32,660 nucleotides of DNA, taken from NCBI GenBank assembly GCA_003136595.1, contig PLEY01000035.1:20322-52981 (forward strand). The letters run 5' to 3'. Every line of letters starts with the position of its first letter. Position 1 is the first letter of the stretch. The position numbers and the translations under genes are program-made. Positions 10,397 through 15,644 of the stretch are shown here, one piece after another. The DNA is from Burkholderiales bacterium (GTDB lineage Bacteria > Pseudomonadota > Gammaproteobacteria > Burkholderiales > Burkholderiaceae_D). A model generated the notes under the pieces. It was not told the DNA's origin. It saw only the letters and a list, made by a program, of their open reading frames with translations, and ran no database searches.

Positions 10397-10552
10397 CTAG
10401 TGCATGTGAAGGTTTTCCATGCCAGCCAGACCGATGATGCCAATCACGATCAGATAGATCGCAACGATGTAATTGAGCATCCTCGGGACAATCAGGATCA
10501 ATATTCCGGCGATCAGTGAGACGACGGGTGTGAGGCCGAGATTGATGTTCAA
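10397..10552 (-). CDS. DUF3096-type small membrane protein, TTG start
   Basis: This 51-aa gene is missing from the ORF track because it is short and starts with TTG. The minus strand encodes L/M-NINLGLTPVVSLIAG, then ILILIVPRMLNYIVAIYL and a second hydrophobic run ending in GLAGMENLHMH. This fits the DUF3096 pattern, in which a short N-terminus leads into two hydrophobic helices around an 'ILIVPRLLNYIVAIYLI' core. The start is chosen from an AGGAG ribosome binding site six bases before TTG; no ATG or GTG is suitably placed. It should sit in the inner membrane. The function of the family is unknown to me. It stands alone on the minus strand, about 500 bp upstream of the glucan synthase start. 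Confidence 0.85.
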   Translation of the reverse strand: MNINLGLTPVVSLIAGILILIVPRMLNYIVAIYLIVIGIIGLAGMENLHMH

Positions 10553-10932
10553 GATGGACTCCTGCTCGATGCTTCAGTCACGACGGTTTCGGGGTAAGGA
10601 CGGAACGTGAAGTCCTTGGGGTTGCCACATCGACTGTAGTTCGATGGCCCGGGGCGGTTCTGTTCGATGGCGTACTGACGTTCACGGGATCGTTTCCTAG
10701 ACTTGGCGACGCAGCGTACGACCCTAAGCCCGCTCAGGACGCTCCATCAGGCGACTTCCCGTGGTCGTCGGCCCGACGTGGCCTGCCATCGGGATCACGG
10801 GTTAGGGACTCGGGCACTGCACGCCTGGCCGCCCCGTAACGGCCGGCCCTGGATGCGGTCCGACGCACGGGTCGTCCAGCCCGGCTCCGAGTCGCTCCTG
10901 TCCATCCAATCTGCCCCTCTCCTGGAGTCACC
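10553..10932. other. Divergent intergenic region, no gene seen
   Basis: This is 380 bp between the minus-strand DUF3096 gene and the plus-strand secreted-protein gene, so it should contain both promoters. ORFs here (such as 10703-11152 plus and 10734-10934 minus) have no recognisable features and overlap the next gene out of frame. A GGCCG/CGGCC inverted repeat sits near 10830. I see no convincing promoter hexamers. Confidence 0.35.
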
Positions 10933-11385
10933 ATGTCCGCTTCAATACTGTTCAGTCAACACCCGATCGCGCCGGCGCGCTCTGGCGGGTCATGCCTTTT
11001 CCGCACCGTCTCCGTGTTCGCCGCTCTGGTGCTCGCAGCTCCCTGGTCAACGTGGGCTGCCGATGGGGGCGGCTCTGCGCAGGAGGTCTACCGCCAGGAG
11101 CGAGCTCGCTGCCTGCAGGCTCCGCCCGATTCCGACCGGGCCGCCTGCCTGAAGTCTGCGGGAGCCGCGCTCCAAGCGTCCCGGTCGGGCCAGCTTGACG
11201 TGGCTTCACATCCCTACGCAGCCAACGCACTGATGCGCTGCGATCCCCTGCCTCCCGCGGATCGCGAGGACTGCATCCTGCGCATGCATGGGGAAGGCAC
11301 GGTCTCCGGAAGCGTCCAGCAGGGAGGAATTCTCCGCGAACTGACCACCGAGACTCCGGCGCGTGCGGCGCCGTCACGGCCCTAG
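10933..11385 (+). CDS. Secreted four-cysteine hypothetical protein
   Basis: This is a 150-aa protein with an N-terminal export signal: basic n-region, hydrophobic VSVFAALVLAAPW, and a likely cleavage after STWA at about residue 42. The mature part has spaced motifs YRQERARCLQ, DRAACLKSAGAALQ, NALMRCDPLPPADREDC and GEGTVSGSVQQGGILREL. Its four cysteines could make two disulfides in the periplasm. I recall similar small exported proteins, with a YxxERAxC start and a GEGTVSGSV-like end, from proteobacterial genomes, but I know of no function. A CTGGAG ribosome binding site lies just before the ATG. It has no close same-strand neighbour. Confidence 0.75.
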   Translation: MSASILFSQHPIAPARSGGSCLFRTVSVFAALVLAAPWSTWAADGGGSAQEVYRQERARCLQAPPDSDRAACLKSAGAALQASRSGQLDVASHPYAANALMRCDPLPPADREDCILRMHGEGTVSGSVQQGGILRELTTETPARAAPSRP

Positions 11386-11610
11386 CCGGCACGCCTGCTG
11401 AGCGCTTCAGGGCCGCACTCCATCAGGCGCCCCGGGGCCTCGCCGGAGCGCCACGGGACAAGGTCCGGCTGGCCCTGCACGAAACCCAAGGACTGCAGGG
11501 GCCGGTGTCCCCCAATCACAGTCTGGGCCCCGCTACCAGCGCCTACTGATACACGCCAGCTCCAACGCGACGGGGCCGAATTTCCGCGACCGCGCCGGGC
11601 GGTCGAATGC

Positions 11611-11639
11611 GCGCACTGAAGGGGCCTTTCAGAATGCGC
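11611..11639. repeat. Bulged 12-bp stem-loop
   Basis: GCGCA-CTGAAGG pairs with CTTTCAG-(AA)-TGCGC around a 3-nt GGC loop, giving 5 + 7 base pairs (one G-T) with a 2-nt bulge. There is no T-tract on either side, so it is not a typical intrinsic terminator. It lies about 230 bp after the stop of the four-Cys gene. The word CTGAAGGGG recurs about 60 bp further on. Confidence 0.45.
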
Positions 11640-11794
11640 ACGCGACCTTCCGCGCGGCGGATCAAAGGAGCTGAATTCTGAAGGGGTGCGCCGCACTTGC
11701 AGCAGCGTATGGGATCACTATCCGCAGCGCTCGATTTGGACGCTTCGGGTTCTGCGGCACACGAGGCACTGGACGCAGGGCGCGCCACGCACCG

Positions 11795-12238
11795 TCAGTT
11801 TCCCGTGCCTCCTCCCGATTCGGCGGCGCCGTGCATTCCTAGCAACGGGTCCTTCTCGGGAGACTTCGAATGGCTGCGCGCCGCAAATCGTCGCGTCGGC
11901 CAGACGGGATGATCCCCAGTGCAACAGGCATTGACGAGCCGTGATCCCCCGACCAGCGGGATGATGGGACGAGCCTCCATCATATGCAGATAGATGTATT
12001 CATCCAGGGACAATCCAATGTCCTGGTTCACCGGCCGCATGGTCACCGTCGACTGCAGACTTACCGCGTCGAGCTTTTCCAGTTGAGCACCACCTTCATC
12101 GCGTACGCTCGACGTGTGCACCTCGACCACTGGGGCGTCCAAGGAAGTCCCGATGAGACCCGCGCAGTGCGCCGGCATCGGGTGGGCCCCGGCGAGAATC
12201 AGTACGTACATCGATGCAATGCTCCATGTGGATCGCAT
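11795..12238 (-). CDS. Possible exported hypothetical protein
   Basis: This is a 147-aa ORF with a signal-peptide-like N-terminus (MRSTWSIASMYVLILAG then a possible cleavage after PAHCA) and a middle part of ordinary protein composition, including STVTMRPVNQDIGLSLDEY. The last 45 residues look less natural and may not be conserved. No clear ribosome binding site is seen apart from a GGGG tract before ATG. Another minus-strand ORF (12242-12460) ends 3 bp upstream, which could be chance. I do not recognise the family. It may be a lineage-specific gene or a decayed remnant. Confidence 0.35.
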   Translation of the reverse strand: MRSTWSIASMYVLILAGAHPMPAHCAGLIGTSLDAPVVEVHTSSVRDEGGAQLEKLDAVSLQSTVTMRPVNQDIGLSLDEYIYLHMMEARPIIPLVGGSRLVNACCTGDHPVWPTRRFAARSHSKSPEKDPLLGMHGAAESGGGTGN

Positions 12239-12769
12239 TGTCTACCCCAGTGTACTTGCGTTGCGAAGTGCCTTCGGTATCCGCAGGATTTTCCCGCTCA
12301 GGGCGGAGCTCTTCATTCGATGGGCCCGTTGCGGTGTTTTCGTGCTCCCGTCCCCTGTGAACAAGCTTCGATGTGCAGTCCCATCCGCTCGTTCCAGAGT
12401 GCACTTATCCTCCCGGGGCGGTGAGCCGATCTGTGCGCTAACCAACATTTCGGCCTTCATGTAACGCGACTACCGCTGCGTACTGAATGAGGATCCAGGA
12501 TCCCTCCCGGACGGCCGCACGAGCCGTCTGATCTTCGTGTAAGCGCGCTGCCGAACTGATGAGCTGGAACGCTACCCATACCATGCCCCTGTTCGGTTAG
12601 GTCGTCAGATCAATACCGCTTTGGCAATCGCAATCCTTGGGCGACCGTCCCTCGCGCGAGTTCAGTCTGATCCACTGACGCCACTCACTGCTTCCAGGTG
12701 CTGATCAAACTTGGAGGATTTCCCCGTCAACCGGGGACGATCCAAGCAGGTCCAATTGAAGGAACCATA

Positions 12770-13129
12770 ATGAACTACTCAAAGCCCGCTCTTGCATCAC
12801 TCCTCGCACTTGCACTGTGCGGGTGCATTACCGCCCCTGCAGGCCCACCCGGTCCACAGGGCGCCACAGGCAACACCGGCGCACGAGGCAACACTGGCTA
12901 CACCGGAGCTACCGGTTACACCGGCGCGACCGGTGGCACTGGAGCGACGGGCAACACGGGCGCGACCGGGGGCGCTGGTGCGACTGGAGCCACGGGTGAT
13001 ACCGGAGCCACCGGCTATACGGGTGCAACAGGCGACACCGGAGCCACTGGCGGCGCCGGTGCGCGCGGCAATACCGGCCCCCGGGGGTCTACAAGCCCGG
13101 GAACGATCGTCGTGGTCCCGCCCCAATAA
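12770..13129 (+). CDS. Collagen-like (Gly-X-Y) lipoprotein
   Basis: This is a 119-aa predicted lipoprotein. I start at the ATG at 12770, not the upstream ATG of the ORF track (12698), because an AAGGA site precedes it and a lipoprotein signal follows at once: [19 protein letters not shown], with Cys19 as the lipidation site of a CxGC-like lipobox. From residue 25 the protein is a run of about 27 perfect Gly-X-Y triplets (GPP, GPQ, then mostly GAT, GNT, GYT, GDT, GGA), ending in [17 protein letters not shown]. Such repeats are expected to form a trimeric triple helix. Pro is nearly absent after the first two triplets and Thr dominates the Y position, as in other bacterial collagen-like proteins. 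The likely location is anchored in an envelope membrane and projecting outward. The role is unknown; surface adhesion or stalk formation are guesses. Confidence 0.85.
   Translation: MNYSKPALASLLALALCGCITAPAGPPGPQGATGNTGARGNTGYTGATGYTGATGGTGATGNTGATGGAGATGATGDTGATGYTGATGDTGATGGAGARGNTGPRGSTSPGTIVVVPPQ
12842..13084 (+). repeat. Collagen-type triplet repeat (9-bp periodicity)
   Basis: This is a 243-bp tract coding about 27 consecutive Gly-X-Y triplets. The DNA shows 9-bp and 18-bp periodicity around GGxGCxACx (for example ACCGGAGCTACCGG and ACCGGCGCGACCGG) with synonymous changes between units. The periodicity makes the tract liable to expand or shrink by slippage or recombination. Confidence 0.85.
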
Positions 13130-13137
13130 GGACTTCA

Positions 13138-13152
13138 GAGCGGTAACCGCTC
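13138..13152 (+). terminator. Weak candidate terminator after collagen-like gene
   Basis: GAGCGG-TAA-CCGCTC forms a 6-bp stem with a 3-nt loop 8 bases after the stop codon. A run of five T follows only 13 bases later, so it is not a textbook intrinsic terminator. A wider CCCTCA/TGAGGG pairing flanks the T-run. Confidence 0.35.
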
Positions 13153-13414
13153 CCTCAGTAGTGGATTTTTGTTAGCCGTTGAGGGGGCGCGTCCCGCCTG
13201 CACGCGCGGGCCGTTCTCGGAACGAAGAAGCGATTCCCATCCATTCTGGTTGGGCGAGGCTCACGTCGGACTGCGTGCGCCCTGAAGCGGTCAGGTCAGC
13301 GTTTCGGTTCACTACCTGGAAGGCAACCAACGCATGGCCCGGTCTGCAGCCGGGCAGCCCTTGACACGCTCTGCCGGGATTCGATCGCGACCAGATCCGC
13401 GAGCCCCAGAGCGT

Positions 13415-13690
13415 CTAACGGGAGTCCTTGCCGGTCTTTTCGGTTTCGCCGGCAGGCCCGTACAGATCGGCGTAGCGCCGACTGGCCTCCTCGCTATGAT
13501 GGAGCGCATGCAGGGTGTAACCATGCGCAATATGGGCATGGTGCGCAGCCATCTGGTAGTCACCAGAATTGAAGTAGCGGTCTGCAATCACGTGATGCTT
13601 CGACGCCAGATCGTGGCTCTTTGCCGCAAACTGGTGATAGGCGTGGTTTGGATCCCTGGGGTGGAGCGGGGTCGGATCTGACTGATTCAC
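13415..13690 (-). CDS. His/Ala-rich small helical protein
   Basis: This is a 91-aa protein. The ORF track starts it at 13816, but the first 42 residues there (SPAGTPQPCVPAHRD and on) are unlike the rest; the first plausible start in the conserved part is GTG at 13690 (V-NQSDPTPLH). The body is helical and His-rich: FAAKSHDLASKHHVIADRY, then SGDYQMAAHHAHIAHGYTLH, then EEASRRYADLYG. I recall short proteobacterial proteins with a repeating AAxHHxxAA / GDHEKAAHHAHLAHGHxxHA pattern that match it well. Their function is not known to me; the His clusters suggest metal binding (inference). No good ribosome binding site is visible, so the start is uncertain. It stands alone on the minus strand. Confidence 0.65.
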   Translation of the reverse strand: MNQSDPTPLHPRDPNHAYHQFAAKSHDLASKHHVIADRYFNSGDYQMAAHHAHIAHGYTLHALHHSEEASRRYADLYGPAGETEKTGKDSR

Positions 13691-13864
13691 GGGGATACTC
13701 GATATGAAAAATAGGTTGGGCGGCGAAAGGCCTTGAACTCCGGCAGATCGTCCGCCTCTGCGCGAATTGTCTCTGTGCGCTGGCACACATGGCTGTGGCG
13801 TCCCCGCAGGCGACACCAGGGAACCTTACGCGTCAGCGTGGCCACGTGGTCAAGAGCTCTCGAT

Positions 13865-13910
13865 GGACCACACGCACCCCGCGCCGATCGGCGTGCTGGA
13901 TTCGTGGTCC
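13865..13910. repeat. Nested inverted repeat
   Basis: GGACCAC at 13865 pairs with GTGGTCC at 13904. Between them is a perfect 12-bp palindrome, CGCCGATCGGCG (13882-13893). The structure is symmetric enough to fold as DNA or RNA, or the inner palindrome could be a protein-binding site. It has no T-tract. Confidence 0.5.
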
Positions 13911-14121
13911 CGCAGTCCCGCAATACCGCAGTCCCTGCCCTGCAGTTTCCACCCCAACCTGTTGCATCACGATTCACGCCCCGGGCTGGGGCGACGCGAG
14001 CCGAGCCGCGCGCGGCCCCATGGCCGGGGTTGCGTCGCGAATTCCACTCGAGCCTGCTACCGCGCCGGGGCGGCAATCGGGTCACGCATTCTGATATCGG
14101 CCCCTCCCGTGGCGCATGCCG

Positions 14122-14140
14122 GCGGGGCTTGGAGCCCCGC
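14122..14140. repeat. Perfect 8-bp GC hairpin
   Basis: GCGGGGCT-TGG-AGCCCCGC has eight perfect pairs, seven of them G-C, around a 3-nt loop. It is very stable as RNA but is not followed by T on either strand. It is 3 bp from the next hairpin and about 100 bp upstream of the VOC gene. Confidence 0.6.
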
Positions 14141-14143
14141 GAG

Positions 14144-14183
14144 GAGCCCGCTTGCGTACGCTGACGTACAGATAGGCGGGCTC
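14144..14183. repeat. Two-tier hairpin beside the previous one
   Basis: The outer arms GAGCCCGC (14144-14151) and GCGGGCTC (14176-14183) are perfect complements. Inside, GTACG-CTGA-CGTAC forms a second stem with a tetraloop. Together with the 14122-14140 hairpin it makes a compact double structure in the presumed 5' region of the VOC gene. It could be a structured leader, a REP-like element or a small RNA. Confidence 0.55.
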
Positions 14184-14237
14184 GGCTGGCCGTACCGTCT
14201 GGCGCATTGATCCACCGCTCAAAAAAGGGGCGCGGCC

Positions 14238-15227
14238 ATGCCTTGCCACACCAAGTGTACAGACCACAGTGCGCCGCAGCGCGAGGCATCTCTTCGCGGT
14301 CTGCTCCCGGGTCGCGCAAGAGTCCTGCTCGGGCTCGCCCTCGCGGCTGCGCTGTCCGCTTTGCAGCTCGTCTCCAACGTCGCAGCAGCACCCTCCGATA
14401 CGCCCGGCCCGCAGTCACCAGCGACGGCAGGAGGGGCGGAGCATCATGTCGGCAAGGTGGTCCTGCTTGAGCTCATCACATTCGATCTTGCACGCGCCAA
14501 GCTGTTCTACGGGAGCCTCTTTGGATGGACCTACCGGGACGTGGGAGCGGGGCAGGCACAATACTCAGAGGCCTTCCTGGACGGCATACAGGTGGCCGAT
14601 TTGATCTTCCGGACGGCTCCCCAAGACAGCGCTCGCCAGCCCTCGTGGCTGACCTTCATCTCCGTTGGCGATGTTGATGCGGCTGCGGCCAGCGCCGCGA
14701 GTCAGGGCGCCAAGATTCTGGTCCGCCCACACGATGTTCCAGAGCGTGGGCGTGAGGCCGTGATCGCCGACCCACAGGGCTCTGTCTTCGCGATACTGGC
14801 CGCGGCATCAGGCGATCCACCGGATGTTCTCGCGGCGCCTGGCGAGTGGATCTGGAGTTCACTGATCACGCGCGATCCCGACAGCGATGCCGCCTTCTAC
14901 CAGTCGATATTTGATTATGAGGTGTTCGAAATTCCCGCGACGGATCACTCTGAGCATCTCATCCTGGCCTCGGACGACTACGCGCGGGCCAGCGCCAACA
15001 GCCTGCCTGAAGGGGTCAGCCACGCCCACCCTCACTGGCTGAACTACGTGAGGGTGCTCGATGCCGCAGCCGTTGCGCGCCAGGCAGTCGAATTGGGCGG
15101 TCGGGTTCTGGTCACCCCACGCCTGGATCGGCATGGGGGTATGGTCGCCGTCGTCTCGGATCCAATGGGTGCTCCGTTCGGCCTCCTCGAATGGCCCGAG
15201 GACCGGGTCAAAGGGAGTACGCAATGA
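14238..15227 (+). CDS. Exported protein with two VOC (glyoxalase-like) domains
   Basis: This is a 329-aa protein. A basic n-region and a hydrophobic segment (VLLGLALAAALSALQLVSN, about 29-47) with AAA-type cleavage near 51 predict export. Two tandem vicinal-oxygen-chelate domains follow, about 72-190 (LITFDLARAKLFYGSLFGW to VIADPQGSVFAIL) and about 205-322 (TRDPDSDAAFYQSIFDYEV to VVSDPMGAPFGLLEW). The two-domain layout resembles the CFP30B-like VOC proteins, which are normally cytosolic and of unclear activity; the added signal peptide is the odd feature here. VOC folds bind a metal and act on dioxygenase, glyoxalase or antibiotic substrates, so no reaction can be named. An AAGGGG site precedes the ATG. 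The stop overlaps the start of the lipoprotein gene (ATGA), so the two are translationally coupled. Confidence 0.85.
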   Translation: MPCHTKCTDHSAPQREASLRGLLPGRARVLLGLALAAALSALQLVSNVAAAPSDTPGPQSPATAGGAEHHVGKVVLLELITFDLARAKLFYGSLFGWTYRDVGAGQAQYSEAFLDGIQVADLIFRTAPQDSARQPSWLTFISVGDVDAAAASAASQGAKILVRPHDVPERGREAVIADPQGSVFAILAAASGDPPDVLAAPGEWIWSSLITRDPDSDAAFYQSIFDYEVFEIPATDHSEHLILASDDYARASANSLPEGVSHAHPHWLNYVRVLDAAAVARQAVELGGRVLVTPRLDRHGGMVAVVSDPMGAPFGLLEWPEDRVKGSTQ

Positions 15228-15553
15228 ACCGGGCGAAACGGGTGTGGAGCAAAGGCCTGCCGTGGGGCGCAGCGCTGTCGCTTGTGCTGGCTGGTTGCGT
15301 GGTCCCGGGGGGATACGGGTACGACGGTGGAGTGGGCGTGGACTACTACGAGCCCTTTGGCGCTGAGTATGGTGGTTGGGGTCCGGGCTACCTTGTCGGC
15401 CCCGGACGGGGGGACGATCGCCGGGGCGGGGACGGCGGTGGAGGCGGCCATGCCTACCGATCCGCAGCAGGCTCACGTTCGGCACCCTCGATCCCCACGG
15501 GCGGCCGCTCCGGAGGAGGCTCGCACGGAGGCGGCGGCGGGCGGGGTCGCTAA
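15224..15553 (+). CDS. Gly/Tyr-rich small lipoprotein
   Basis: This is a 109-aa predicted lipoprotein. I use the ATG at 15224 instead of the upstream start of the track because it overlaps the VOC stop as ATGA, has an AAGGGAG site before it, and begins a clear lipoprotein signal (ALSLVLAGC, Cys25). The mature part is low complexity: a Gly/Tyr segment (GYGYDGGVGVDYYEPFG) and a Gly/Arg/Ser/His tail (GGRSGGGSHGGGGG). Many proteobacteria carry similar short Gly-rich lipoproteins of unknown role. Its coupling to the exported VOC protein suggests that they act in the same envelope compartment. It is convergent with the cyclase gene, 91 bp away, with no clear terminator between. Confidence 0.75.
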   Translation: MNRAKRVWSKGLPWGAALSLVLAGCVVPGGYGYDGGVGVDYYEPFGAEYGGWGPGYLVGPGRGDDRRGGDGGGGGHAYRSAAGSRSAPSIPTGGRSGGGSHGGGGGRGR

Positions 15554-15644
15554 CTCGCCCGGTCCGATCTGGCGAGGCGTCAAGTCAGGGTCGAAGGCAG
15601 TGTCAGTTCGCTCGCCCGCGTTCCCAGAGGTCGGGATGCCCGGC

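Larger units (their letters stand above)
11386..12769. other. 1.4-kb gene-poor stretch
   Basis: Between the secreted four-Cys gene and the collagen-like lipoprotein gene the only ORF with protein-like composition is the minus-strand 11795-12238 candidate (listed separately). Others (11697-11912 plus, 12242-12460 minus, 12114-12464 plus, 11543-11788 minus) lack family motifs or ribosome binding sites. A 12-bp bulged hairpin sits at 11611-11639 and a short ACGGC/GCCGT hairpin near 12510. The plus-strand promoter of the lipoprotein gene must lie in the last few hundred bases, but I cannot assign it with confidence. Confidence 0.4.
13691..14237. other. Structured gap without a gene
   Basis: This is 547 bp between the His-rich gene (minus) and the VOC gene (plus). 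No ORF here looks real; the long minus-strand ORF 13687-14418 is Arg-rich and motif-free. The stretch holds three inverted-repeat structures (13865-13910, 14122-14140, 14144-14183), listed separately. An A-rich AAAAAAGGGG just before 14238 serves as the ribosome binding region of the VOC gene. Confidence 0.45.

Noticed and set aside
11543-11788. 81-aa minus-strand ORF with a CCKCG motif, resembling a small zinc protein
   Set aside because: Only one Cys pair is present, there is no ribosome binding site, and composition outside the motif is Arg/Ala/Pro-rich. It overlaps the bulged hairpin.
12242-12460. 72-aa minus-strand ORF ending 3 bp before the 147-aa candidate
   Set aside because: It has no ribosome binding site, no motif and no hydrophobic segment. 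The close spacing alone is not enough.
12842-13084. Regular repeats that might be read as CRISPR
   Set aside because: The units are 9 bp, contiguous, without spacers, and encode in-frame Gly-X-Y triplets after a lipoprotein signal.
13337-13355. GCCCGG/CCGGGC hairpin as a terminator for the His-rich gene
   Set aside because: It lies about 60 bp past the stop codon and has no T-tract on the minus strand, so I did not call it.
13361-13366. Plus-strand TTGACA before the His-rich gene
   Set aside because: No -10 element lies at the proper distance and the next gene is on the other strand.
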